Below are positions 15,907-23,231 of a stretch of 26,716 nt of DNA, in pieces. Numbering within the stretch: the stretch's first letter is position 1; every line of letters begins with the position of its first letter. A model generated the notes under the pieces. That model was not told where the DNA came from. It worked only from the letters and a program-made list of their open reading frames with translations, and did no database searches. The DNA is taken from assembly GCA_964570205.1 (NCBI GenBank), contig CAZMXI010000058.1:1-26716 (forward strand), written 5' to 3'. Made by a program: the position numbers and the translations under genes. Origin of the DNA: CAZMXI01 sp964570205. Its GTDB lineage: Bacteria; Planctomycetota; Phycisphaerae; Tepidisphaerales; Tepidisphaeraceae.

Positions 15907-16212
15907 ATGGTAGCTGAGCCCGACCGAGACTTCTCCTTCTTGCCGCGACCGACCGCCTGTTCCACGGCGCCGACCGCATCGCAGCTTGAGCACCTGCTGA
16001 AAGTGGCGGCCTCGGTGACACGCGACGCGATGGGTACCTGGGCCGATATGTGGAGCGAGCTCAAGCCTCACGTGACTCCGGGTGGCGTGGTCTGCCCCGA
16101 GATGGAGAAGGGATTCGTGCCCGCGTGCGGCTGGGCTGAGTTCCTCGAGAAGTACTGGTTGCTGAAGCACTATCTCGATTCAATCGACCGCATCTGCAGA
16201 AATAGACATTGA
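15907..16212 (+). CDS. Small hypothetical protein upstream of gdhA
   Basis: The 101-aa product is predicted soluble. After a Pro/Ser/Thr-rich N-terminus it reads as helices (ASQLEHLLKVAASVTRDAMGTWADMW, then WAEFLEKYWLLKHYLDSIDRIC) around a GGVVCPEMEKGFVPACGW loop with two Cys. No family is recognised. The start is ATG 15907, preceded by AGGAGG at five bases, a very good site; in-frame ATGs at 15802 and 15880 have none. It lies 58 bp before gdhA and is probably co-transcribed with it, so a role connected with glutamate dehydrogenase is possible but unproven. Confidence 0.65.
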   Translation: MVAEPDRDFSFLPRPTACSTAPTASQLEHLLKVAASVTRDAMGTWADMWSELKPHVTPGGVVCPEMEKGFVPACGWAEFLEKYWLLKHYLDSIDRICRNRH

Positions 16213-16270
16213 ATGCCGGCGGCGTGCCGGTTCCAGGGGATAGATGGGAGAGGAATTTTCAGGAGAGCGA

Positions 16271-17653
16271 ATGTCCACGCTGGTAGAGAAGCGATTGGTG
16301 GAAACGTGCGACGACGCGGTGGAAGCGTTCATGGAACGCGTGGAAAGCCAGTCTCCCGGCGAGACGGTATTCCACCAGGCGGTGCGCGAGGGCGTACGGT
16401 CCGTGATGCCCGTTGTGCTGGACACGCCGGCCTACCGCCAGGCAAGGATTCTGGAGCGCATGGTCGTTCCCGATCGCGTCATCATGTTCCGCGTCACCTG
16501 GGTGGACGACCAGGGGCAGGTCCAGGTGAACCGCGGTTATCGCGTGCAGATGAATAGCGCGATCGGGCCTTACAAGGGCGGCCTGCGCTTCCATCCCACG
16601 GTGAACCTGGGCGTCCTGAAGTTCCTGGCGTTTGAGCAGGTCCTCAAGAACAGCCTGACGACTCTGCCGATGGGCGGCGCCAAGGGCGGCAGCGACTTTG
16701 ATCCCCACGGCAAGAGCGACAACGAAGTCATGCGGTTCTGCCAGGCGTTCATGAACGAACTCTACTGCCACGTCGGCCCGGATATTGATGTGCCGGCTGG
16801 CGATATTGGCGTTGGCGGACGCGAGGTTGGATACCTGTTTGGCCATTACCGAAAACTGACGCACCGCTTCAACGGCGTGCTCACCGGCAAGGGCCTGAAT
16901 TGGGGCGGCTCGAAGCTTCGCCCCGAGGCCACCGGCTACGGCTCGGTGTACTTCGCGCAGGAAATGCTGGCGACCCGCGGCGACGGCATCAAGGGCAAAA
17001 CCGCCACAGTGTCGGGGTCGGGCAATGTGGCCCAGTACACAGTCGAGAAGCTCAACGCTCTGGGCGCCAAGGTGCTGACCCTGTCCGACTCGGAGGGAAC
17101 GATCGTTGATAAGGATGGCATTGGTCCCGAGAAACTCGAATGGGTGAAGGACCTCAAGAACGTGCGTCGCGGCCGCATCAAGGAATACGCCGCTCGTTTC
17201 CAGGGCTCGCGATTCCTTCCGGGCAAGCGGCCTTGGGGAGTGCCTTGCGATCTGGCGTTCCCCAGCGCCACCCAGAACGAACTGGACGGCGCCGACGCCA
17301 GGCATCTGGTTGAGAACGGCTGCTTCTGCGTCAGCGAGGGCGCGAACATGCCCTCCACACCGGAAGCCATCGAAGTCTTCATTGAGAAGAAGATCCTGTA
17401 CGGGCCGGGCAAGGCCGCCAATGCTGGCGGCGTCTCGGTCTCGGGCCTGGAGATGACCCAGAACGCTGGTTGCATGAGGCGGTCGCCCGACGAAGTCGAC
17501 GCCCAGCTTCAGCGCATCATGAAGTCCATCCACAGCAACTGCGTGAAATACGGGGCCGAAAACGGCGACGGGTTCGTTAATTACCTGAACGGCGCGAACA
17601 TCGCCGGTTTCATCAAGGTTGCCGACGCGATGGTCCAGCAGGGCGTCGTGTGA
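16271..17653 (+). CDS. gdhA: NADP-type glutamate dehydrogenase
   Basis: The 460-aa enzyme has the length and motifs of hexameric bacterial GDH-I, which makes glutamate from 2-oxoglutarate, ammonium and NADPH. Residues include GPYKGGLRFHP (Lys102), KNSLTTLPMGGAKGGSDFDP (Lys126 and catalytic Lys138, with the same 24/12 spacing as in the Clostridium symbiosum enzyme), FMNELYCHVGPDIDVPAGDIGVGGREVGYLFG, TGYGSVYFAQEML, the Rossmann motif GSGNVAQYTVEKL and the closing GANIAGFIKVADAM. NADP preference is suggested by similarity to the E. coli type, not proved. ATG 16271 has AGGAGAG four bases upstream; the in-frame ATG at 16244 does not. It follows the 101-aa gene and precedes a strong terminator and the nfnAB pair. 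Confidence 0.96.
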   Translation: MSTLVEKRLVETCDDAVEAFMERVESQSPGETVFHQAVREGVRSVMPVVLDTPAYRQARILERMVVPDRVIMFRVTWVDDQGQVQVNRGYRVQMNSAIGPYKGGLRFHPTVNLGVLKFLAFEQVLKNSLTTLPMGGAKGGSDFDPHGKSDNEVMRFCQAFMNELYCHVGPDIDVPAGDIGVGGREVGYLFGHYRKLTHRFNGVLTGKGLNWGGSKLRPEATGYGSVYFAQEMLATRGDGIKGKTATVSGSGNVAQYTVEKLNALGAKVLTLSDSEGTIVDKDGIGPEKLEWVKDLKNVRRGRIKEYAARFQGSRFLPGKRPWGVPCDLAFPSATQNELDGADARHLVENGCFCVSEGANMPSTPEAIEVFIEKKILYGPGKAANAGGVSVSGLEMTQNAGCMRRSPDEVDAQLQRIMKSIHSNCVKYGAENGDGFVNYLNGANIAGFIKVADAMVQQGVV

Positions 17654-17666
17654 TCAGTCTAGCGGG

Positions 17667-17736
17667 AGGCCCGCAGGGGCATCGGTGTCGAGGGGTCGGA
17701 CGCCTCACGACATTGGTCCCCGCGGGCCTGTTTTTT
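17667..17736 (+). terminator. Intrinsic terminator of gdhA
   Basis: Arm AGGCCCGCaGGGG (17667-17679) pairs with CCCCGCGGGCCT (17718-17729), one base bulged, around a 38-nt loop that has its own weak GAGG/CCTC hairpin. It is followed by GTTTTTTG. It lies 13 bp after the gdhA stop. Confidence 0.85.
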
Positions 17737-17843
17737 GCGCCTGCCCGGCGCCAGACGACGCTGCGGCGAGAGGCTCGGGCGACTGGCCGTGGCACACATA
17801 TCCATGCGTGATTCGATGCCTCTCGGGCTTCCCTGATCGCGTG

Positions 17844-17872
17844 TTGCCTCGACGGGGTATTCCTGCTACCTT
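17844..17872 (+). promoter_or_regulatory. Probable promoter of nfnAB
   Basis: TTGCCT (17844-17849) and TACCTT (17867-17872) are separated by 17 bp, and TGC before the -10 gives an extended -10. The predicted start is near 17879, about 30 bases before the ATG at 17911. Confidence 0.4.
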
Positions 17873-17910
17873 CCACCGCAGCGGACTGGGCTCATCAGTC
17901 GCAACTCATC

Positions 17911-18765
17911 ATGGCACATCGAATACTAGACGCACAGTGGCTAGCACCCGAAGTGCGGCGAATCGTTGTTGAGGCGCCGCACGTCACCCGGCATTGCGGA
18001 CCTGGGCAGTTTGTCATTGTCCGCGTGGTGGCCGATGGCGAGCGAATCCCACTCACCATCGCGCACGCCGAACGCAAGACCGGAGCGCTGACGCTCATTG
18101 TCCAGGGTGTCGGCGCCACCACCCGGCGTATGGTCTCGCTCGAGGCCGGGCAGGAACTTGCCGACGTCGCCGGGCCGCTCGGCAAACAGACGCACATCGA
18201 GCACGTCGGCCACGCCGTCATCGTCGGCGGGGGCGTTGGGACGGCCGTGATCTATCCCCAGGCCTTTGCGCTGAAGGACAAGGGCAATTATGTCTCCGCC
18301 ATCATGGGCGGGCGCAGCAAACCGTACGTCATTCTCGAAGAAGAACTCGGCGCTGTCTGCGACGCCGTATACCCCTGCACCGATGACGGCAGCTACGGAT
18401 TCAAGGGCTTCGTCACCGATCGGCTTAGAAAGCTCGTCGAAGAGACCGATCGGAAGGTCGGCGCGGTGATCTGCGCCGGCCCGGTGCCGATGATGCGGGC
18501 GGTGGCCGAGCTGACCCGCCCGATGGGCATCCACACCGTCGCGTCGCTGAACCCGATCATGGTCGATGGCACGGGCATGTGTGGCGGCTGCCGCGTGCAG
18601 GTGGGCGGCAAGATGTTGTTCGCCTGCGTGGATGGGCCGGAATTCGACGCGCACCAGGTCGATTTCCGCGAGTTGTCGGATCGGCTGACGGCATACCGCG
18701 ACATGGAAAAACGAGCGAACGAGCGGCATCCCTGCCGGCTCACCGGGGCCGTGGTCGAACATTGA
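17911..18765 (+). CDS. nfnA: NfnA: FAD/[2Fe-2S] small subunit of NADH-dependent reduced ferredoxin:NADP oxidoreductase
   Basis: The 284-aa product is a ferredoxin-reductase-fold protein of the SudB/DHODH-electron-transfer-like group. An FAD-binding beta barrel (FVIVRVVADGERIPLTIA, LTLIVQGVGATTRRM) is followed by an NAD-binding domain (VIVGGGVGTAVIYPQAFAL, ICAGPVPMMRAV) and a C-terminal [2Fe-2S] segment VDGTGMCGGCRVQVGG...FACVDGP with Cys224, Cys227 and Cys239. In Thermotoga NfnA the cluster has three Cys and one Asp, and Asp219 here fits. With NfnB it bifurcates electrons from NADPH between ferredoxin and NAD, or runs in reverse to make NADPH. No good Shine-Dalgarno precedes ATG 17911. The pairing with the next gene identifies it as NfnA rather than sulphide dehydrogenase, although SudAB is the same family. 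Confidence 0.88.
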   Translation: MAHRILDAQWLAPEVRRIVVEAPHVTRHCGPGQFVIVRVVADGERIPLTIAHAERKTGALTLIVQGVGATTRRMVSLEAGQELADVAGPLGKQTHIEHVGHAVIVGGGVGTAVIYPQAFALKDKGNYVSAIMGGRSKPYVILEEELGAVCDAVYPCTDDGSYGFKGFVTDRLRKLVEETDRKVGAVICAGPVPMMRAVAELTRPMGIHTVASLNPIMVDGTGMCGGCRVQVGGKMLFACVDGPEFDAHQVDFRELSDRLTAYRDMEKRANERHPCRLTGAVVEH

Positions 18766-18815
18766 CCGGCGCACGCTGCGGCGCGCGCCCAGAGGCATCC
18801 AGCGGGGTCAGGCTT

Positions 18816-20243
18816 ATGGCAGAAGGCAAGATGAAAGCAGCGGACCGGATGAAGATCGAGCGGCAGCACATGCCGTCGCGGGATGCGATTGAGCGGTCCC
18901 GCGCGTTTGCTGAGGTGAACCTGGGACTGCCGGAGCAACTCGCGGTTGTGGAGGCGCAACGCTGCCTGGAATGCAGGGATGCGCGCTGCATCAACGGATG
19001 CCCCGTGCAAATCCGGATTCCCGATTTCGTGTCGAAAGTCGCCGTCGGCGATTTTAAGGGCGCGGCCGACGTCCTATTGTGCGACAACGCGCTGCCGGGC
19101 ATATCCGGACGCGTCTGTCCGCAGGAACGCCAGTGCGAGTCCCTCTGTATCCGCGGCAAGAAGGGTGAGCCGGTGGCCATCGGCTTCCTGGAACGCTTCG
19201 TCGCCGACTGGGCACGCGCGCACCGGAATGGCCAGGCGATCGCGAAGCCGCAACCTACAGGCTATAGAATTGCCGTGGTCGGGAGCGGCCCGGCCGGCCT
19301 TACTGCTGCCGGCGAGCTGGCGCGCCGAGGCCACGCGGTGACGGTGTTCGAGGCCCTGCACGAGCCCGGTGGAGTGCTGGTCTATGGCATTCCGGAATTC
19401 CGGCTGCCGAAGGACATTGTTCGCAAAGAGGTTGACACGCTGCGCATGCTGGGCGTGCACATCGAAACCAACGTCATCATCGGCACGACCTACACCATAG
19501 ATGATCTGTTGACCGAAGAGGGTTACCACGCCGTGTTCATCGCCAACGGGGCGGGACTGCCGATGTTCCTGGGCATCCCTGGCGAGAACTTCAAGGGCGT
19601 CTACAGCGCCAACGAGTTCCTGACCCGCGTAAACCTCATGAAGGCGTATCAGCCGGATTCCGATACGCCGGTTCTGAGGCCGAGGAAGGCCGTCGTGATC
19701 GGCGGCGGCAACACGGCGATGGACGGCGTGCGCACCAGCCGCCGCCTCGGGGCCGATCCAGCCACGCTGGTCTACCGTCGCAGCCGCGCCGAAATGCCCG
19801 CGCGCATCGAGGAAGTCATTCACGCCGAGGAGGAGGGCGTCGTTTTCCAGATGCTCACCAATCCGATCGAGATCCTCGCCGACGACAAAGGCTGGGTGCG
19901 CGCGATCCGCTGCCAGAAGATGGGTTTGGGCGAGCCTGACAGGAGCGGCCGGCCCCGTCCCGTGCCCATCGCCGGCAGCGAGTTCGAAATCGAATGTGAC
20001 GTGGTCATCGAGGCCATCGGCACCCGCGCCAACCCGCTGCTGACCCAGACCACGCCGGATCTGAAGCTCAACGACAAGGGATACATCGTCGTCGACGAGA
20101 ACAACATGACGAGCAAGGCGGGGGTGTTTGCCGGCGGCGACATCGTGCGCGGGGCGGCCACAGTGATCCTGGCGATGGGCGACGGCAAGAAGACCGCCTC
20201 GGCGATTGACCAGTACCTTCGTGCGCAGGTCAGGCTGCAATGA
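18816..20243 (+). CDS. nfnB: NfnB: large flavin/Fe-S subunit of NADH-dependent reduced ferredoxin:NADP oxidoreductase
   Basis: The 475-aa protein belongs to the glutamate-synthase-small-subunit-like family. An N-terminal double [4Fe-4S] module has Cys50, 53, 58 and 62 (CLECRDARCINGC) and Cys101, 107 and 111 (VCPQERQCESLC). Seven Cys fit one cluster with a non-Cys ligand, as in Nfn. FAD binding follows (IAVVGSGPAGLTAAGELARRGH), with VYGIPEFRLPK, a second nucleotide fold (VVIGGGNTAMDGVRTSRRLGA) and the closing ATVILAMGDGKKTASAIDQYL. It lies 50 bp after nfnA and no glutamate synthase large subunit is nearby, so Nfn is preferred over GltD. A weak AGG precedes ATG 18816; longer in-frame extensions overlap nfnA. 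Confidence 0.9.
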   Translation: MAEGKMKAADRMKIERQHMPSRDAIERSRAFAEVNLGLPEQLAVVEAQRCLECRDARCINGCPVQIRIPDFVSKVAVGDFKGAADVLLCDNALPGISGRVCPQERQCESLCIRGKKGEPVAIGFLERFVADWARAHRNGQAIAKPQPTGYRIAVVGSGPAGLTAAGELARRGHAVTVFEALHEPGGVLVYGIPEFRLPKDIVRKEVDTLRMLGVHIETNVIIGTTYTIDDLLTEEGYHAVFIANGAGLPMFLGIPGENFKGVYSANEFLTRVNLMKAYQPDSDTPVLRPRKAVVIGGGNTAMDGVRTSRRLGADPATLVYRRSRAEMPARIEEVIHAEEEGVVFQMLTNPIEILADDKGWVRAIRCQKMGLGEPDRSGRPRPVPIAGSEFEIECDVVIEAIGTRANPLLTQTTPDLKLNDKGYIVVDENNMTSKAGVFAGGDIVRGAATVILAMGDGKKTASAIDQYLRAQVRLQ

Positions 20244-20569
20244 TCCTGGCGCGGGTTTGCCGTCAATTTGTCGCGGTTCGGTCGTCGATGCCATCTCTCC
20301 GGGAGCGGGCTTCGCTCTGGCCTGCGAGCCTCAACCAGACAGAATGACACGCACACCGCGTAGGCGCCATTGTCGCGATATTGCCCCGATGTGGCTTGGC
20401 GTATAATGGGCGGAGATCAGCGGGATGGGCGGCGCCCACGTCACGAAGGCTCGTGCGCGGCATGTGCTTTGTATCGCATTCTGGACGGACGCCCGGCGAA
20501 TGTCGCGGGCGGACGTGACCTTCATCGGCCCCGCCGTGCGGCGGCCGTGTCGGACCAAGGAGTGCGATC
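20244..20569. other. Intergenic region upstream of the DUF1328 gene
   Basis: 326 bp. Open frames here are short and unlike known proteins. Apart from the promoter at 20381-20407 and a small GAGCG/CGCTC hairpin near 20299-20313, nothing was recognised. The leader from the predicted start to ATG 20570 is about 155 nt. Confidence 0.5.
20381..20407 (+). promoter_or_regulatory. Probable promoter of the DUF1328 gene
   Basis: A perfect TATAAT (20402-20407) has TTGCCC (20381-20386) 15 bp upstream, which is short spacing. It leaves a long leader. Confidence 0.45.
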
Positions 20570-20785
20570 ATGATGAATCTGATGCTGGCGGCCGCGCCCC
20601 TGCTTGGCCAGGCCGTGCTCGTTTGGTGGGCGCTGATCTTTTTTGTGATTGCGGTCATCGCATACCTGTTCGGCGCCCGAGGCGTTGCCGGCATGAGTGC
20701 GGGCATTGGGCGGACGTTGCTGTTTGTCTTCCTGGTGCTGGCGATCATCTTCGCGATCATCGGGCTGATCGACCGAGGCGTGTAG
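20570..20785 (+). CDS. DUF1328 (YtjA-family) small membrane protein
   Basis: This 71-aa protein is almost wholly hydrophobic, with two transmembrane helices around a GARGVAGMSAGIGRT turn. The pattern WALIFFVIAVIAYLFGARGVAGMSAGIG followed by LLFVFLVLAIIFAIIGL matches the DUF1328 family (E. coli YtjA), short inner-membrane proteins of unknown function often linked to envelope stress. ATG 20570 has AAGGAG (20557-20562) seven bases upstream; the adjacent ATG at 20573 is also possible. Confidence 0.85.
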   Translation: MMNLMLAAAPLLGQAVLVWWALIFFVIAVIAYLFGARGVAGMSAGIGRTLLFVFLVLAIIFAIIGLIDRGV

Positions 20786-20818
20786 CACCGTAAGGGGTCG
20801 GGGTTGCGAGGGAGAACG

Positions 20819-20871
20819 ACCGGCTCGGACGCACCGCTGTGCCCTGCCGCGAGGCCGGTTGGCTCTTCTTG
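20819..20871 (+). terminator. Possible terminator after the DUF1328 gene
   Basis: ACCGGCTCG (20819-20827) pairs with CGAGGCCGGT (20850-20859) with one bulged base, followed by TGGCTCTTCTTG, a weak T-rich stretch. The 22-nt loop is long. Confidence 0.35.
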
Positions 20872-20888
20872 TGGACCGCCTGAGGGCC

Positions 20889-20894
20889 TACAAT
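20889..20894 (+). promoter_or_regulatory. TACAAT -10 close to the Nudix GTG start
   Basis: TACAAT ends 11 bases before GTG 20906, with TTCTTG 17 bp upstream as a weak -35. The start would be about four bases before the codon, and no Shine-Dalgarno is present. Confidence 0.35.
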
Positions 20895-20905
20895 GACCCG
20901 GTCTT

Positions 20906-21355
20906 GTGAGCAAACCATTCGGACAACAGCAGCGCAAGGCCCGCCGGGAGCGGTCGGCGGGCATTGTGCTGTACCGCGATGAGGGCGGGCGCAGGCTGTT
21001 CCTCCTTCTGGACTACGGCCGCTACTGGGACTATGCCAAAGGGCATGTCGAAGAGGGAGAAGACGATCTGAGGGCGGCACGGAGAGAGCTGGAGGAAGAG
21101 ACCGGCATCCTGCAGGTCGATCTTGTCGATGGATTCGCCAAGCCGATCACCTACTTCTTCCACCACCCCGACCGGGGCCTGGTGCGAAAGACCGTGGTGT
21201 TCTTCCTGGGCTCGACGCGGACGGCCAAAGTGCGGATCAGCCACGAGCATACCGGGTACGCATGGGTGGAAGCCGATGAAGCGATGCGGCGGCTCAGGTA
21301 TCCGACGGCGCGGAAGGTCCTTGCGGCGGCGATTTCCTTTCTTGGAAATAGATAG
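20906..21355 (+). CDS. Nudix hydrolase (Ap4A hydrolase-like)
   Basis: The 149-aa protein has a complete Nudix box, GHVEEGEDDLRAARRELEEETGI (about residues 46-68), matching Gx5Ex7REUxEExGU, in which the glutamates bind Mg for hydrolysis of nucleoside diphosphate-X substrates. The flanking parts (SAGIVLYRDEGGRRLFLLLDYGRYWDYAKGH and FLGSTRTAKVRISHEHTGYAWV) resemble bacterial bis(5'-nucleosyl)-tetraphosphatases, so Ap4A is the best substrate guess. The start is GTG 20906; no ATG lies near. It ends one base before the stop codon of the convergent GTPase gene. Confidence 0.88.
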   Translation: MSKPFGQQQRKARRERSAGIVLYRDEGGRRLFLLLDYGRYWDYAKGHVEEGEDDLRAARRELEEETGILQVDLVDGFAKPITYFFHHPDRGLVRKTVVFFLGSTRTAKVRISHEHTGYAWVEADEAMRRLRYPTARKVLAAAISFLGNR

Positions 21356-21356
21356 G

Positions 21357-23081
21357 TTATGCAGCCTCTCCAGGAAGGGCTTGCCGCAACTCATCGGCGC
21401 GATGGGCGAGATCTGCCAGTTGCCGGCGGGCGCGATGGATGGGGTCGAGGAGTGCGGCGGTCCATTCCAGGACCTGCGCGGGAAGGCTCAGGTTGGGGTC
21501 GGTGTCATGCGTCTTCCATCGGCCCACGCAGTTGTCGACCCGGCGCTGGGTGTCCCATTTGATGATCAGCCATAGCGCCAGGTAGTAGACGGCCAGGAAA
21601 CCGGCGCTCTTGAGCAGATAGGTGGCGCCGAAAATGGAGACGGCAAGCAGGATCATCTGCCTGGCGCCGCCGACCCAGGCTTCGAGCAGGGGCTGGATGA
21701 TCGGGAACCAGAAGAGCGCGCCGATCGTCAGGAGCACACGGAAGAACCAGCTCAGCGCGCCGCCGGAGCGGAATCGTTGTCGAAGTTGCTCTCGCTGGGC
21801 GTCGATGGCAGCGGCAAGCCGGCGACGAAGGTCGGCCTCGGCCTGCTGGGCCATTGGAGGCTCCCAGAGCTTCTGATGCCCATAGAGACGGCCGACCTGG
21901 GGCGAGGTTTGGTGAAGCGAGGCAAAGGCGGCCTCGACGGCGGAGGCCAGGGTTCGGCCGCCGGCGTCCGCGGCGGCGAGGTGCTGTGCGACGAGGTCAT
22001 CGGCGCCGGCGAGGCCGAGCTGTTGCTGGACCGGCAACCGGGCGCGCAGGAGCGTCAACAAGGGTCCGAGCAGCACGTGCAGGATGTTGACGATGGGCCA
22101 GCGGGCAATGCGCTTCTGCATGAGCTGGTCGCCGAGGGCCAGGCGGTAGGCCGGGTCTTCGACCAATCGGGGGATGACCCGATCGACCAGCGGGAGAGCG
22201 AGGCGCGCGGATACTTCGGCCTCCGCGGCGGTTTCAAGGCGTTGCAGGGCGTCCAGCCGCTGTGTCAGGTTCTGCGTGTCAATCCACTGAGCGAGCGAGA
22301 GGCCCTGGCGCCCGACGGCATGCCGGCGGGAGCGATCGACGGATTCGTGAGACCGCTGTTCATCGAAGATGCTCCGGAGCTCGGGCAGGTCATAGCGTTC
22401 GGGGTGGACGGCGCTGATGAGCCAGACTCGAGGCGGGTGGGGCAGTTGCAGGGCGCCGGCGATGCGAGAGGCGAAGTCCCGGCGGAGGTCCTCAGCGGCG
22501 TCGGGGCCTTCGCGGGCAAAGAGCTGGTCGGCCTTGTTGAGGCAGAAGATGAAGTTCTGGGGCGAATTGCCGGCGGCCACGCGCGCCAGCAGTTCACGCG
22601 GCTGGCGGTCGGCGTATTTCTCGATGCTCTGAATCCAGATCGGGAAGAGCATATGGCGAAGCATCCGGCGGGTAAGCTCGATGTGGGAAACGTAATGGCT
22701 GTCGATGTCGGGCAGATCGAGCAGGACCTGCCGGGAGAGATGCCGGATGCGGTGCGCCACGATGCGGTGTTGGCCCGGGGCTTCGCGTTCGAGCAGCTCA
22801 CGGAGGTGCGAGACCTGGTCTTCGTGGGCGTAGGCGATGACCGACTCGGTGCCCGGTCCGTGGCTGGTGCGGTCGGTGATTTCCTGGCCGACCAGGGCGT
22901 TGACGAGCGCGGACTTGCCAACCTCCTTGCCGCCTATAAGGCCAACGAGGTACATCGATTGGGCTGGTTCATCGAGGGCAAGATGGGAAAGAGTCGGCGC
23001 ATCGTCTTCGAGAAGACACGGCGGGGCGGCCCCGGTGAGAGCGGCGATCTGCTCGACGAGGATTCGGAGATCCTGGATCAT
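21357..23081 (-). CDS. Membrane-anchored dynamin-like/YfjP-type GTPase
   Basis: The 574-aa protein has a GTPase domain at residues about 40-250: G1 GGKEVGKS (50-57), a G2 Thr in SHGPGTESV, G3 variant DLPDIDS (122-128) in place of DxxG, and G4 NKAD (182-185). A long helical middle follows (about 255-440, including ETAAEAEVSARLALPLVDRVIPRLVEDP), then hydrophobic segments at about 450-515 (FFRVLLTIGALFWFP, ILLAVSIFGATYLL, LAVYYLALWLIIKW) that anchor it in the membrane, and a short helical tail. Large GTPase, helical stalk and C-terminal membrane hairpins fit dynamin-like or YfjP-like proteins that remodel or sense membranes; the function here is unknown. ATG 23081 was chosen: the open frame continues upstream into mrp but without conservation. 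TAGAAT precedes the ATG by eight bases and no Shine-Dalgarno is present. Confidence 0.82.
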   Translation of the reverse strand: MIQDLRILVEQIAALTGAAPPCLLEDDAPTLSHLALDEPAQSMYLVGLIGGKEVGKSALVNALVGQEITDRTSHGPGTESVIAYAHEDQVSHLRELLEREAPGQHRIVAHRIRHLSRQVLLDLPDIDSHYVSHIELTRRMLRHMLFPIWIQSIEKYADRQPRELLARVAAGNSPQNFIFCLNKADQLFAREGPDAAEDLRRDFASRIAGALQLPHPPRVWLISAVHPERYDLPELRSIFDEQRSHESVDRSRRHAVGRQGLSLAQWIDTQNLTQRLDALQRLETAAEAEVSARLALPLVDRVIPRLVEDPAYRLALGDQLMQKRIARWPIVNILHVLLGPLLTLLRARLPVQQQLGLAGADDLVAQHLAAADAGGRTLASAVEAAFASLHQTSPQVGRLYGHQKLWEPPMAQQAEADLRRRLAAAIDAQREQLRQRFRSGGALSWFFRVLLTIGALFWFPIIQPLLEAWVGGARQMILLAVSIFGATYLLKSAGFLAVYYLALWLIIKWDTQRRVDNCVGRWKTHDTDPNLSLPAQVLEWTAALLDPIHRARRQLADLAHRADELRQALPGEAA

Positions 23082-23089
23082 GGGCAGTG

Positions 23090-23095
23090 ATTCTA
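23090..23095 (-). promoter_or_regulatory. TAGAAT -10 close to the GTPase start
   Basis: On the minus strand TAGAAT ends eight bases before ATG 23081. Transcription would begin at or within one or two bases of the start codon. The -35 is weak. Confidence 0.3.
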
Positions 23096-23168
23096 ACGCG
23101 CCGACCCTGGAATGGGCTGAAAGATCGCCGATCGCAACACCGGAAACGGGCCGGCCGCAGGCCGGCGG

Positions 23169-23197
23169 CTTTCGCATCCCCACCGCCGCCCTATAAT
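23169..23197 (+). promoter_or_regulatory. Probable promoter of mrp
   Basis: A perfect TATAAT (23192-23197) has a weak CTTTCG 17 bp upstream. The start near 23204 leaves a leader of about 28 nt containing AAAGGA (23217-23222). Confidence 0.5.
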
Positions 23198-23231
23198 GGG
23201 GCGTGACTGTGCAACGAAAGGAATAACGCTG

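Noticed and set aside
16259..17533. Minus-strand open frame of 424 codons
   Set aside because: Antisense to gdhA; a shadow of GC-rich codons.
18579..18815. 79-codon N-terminal extension of nfnB
   Set aside because: Overlaps nfnA in another frame; ATG 18816 gives the conserved start.
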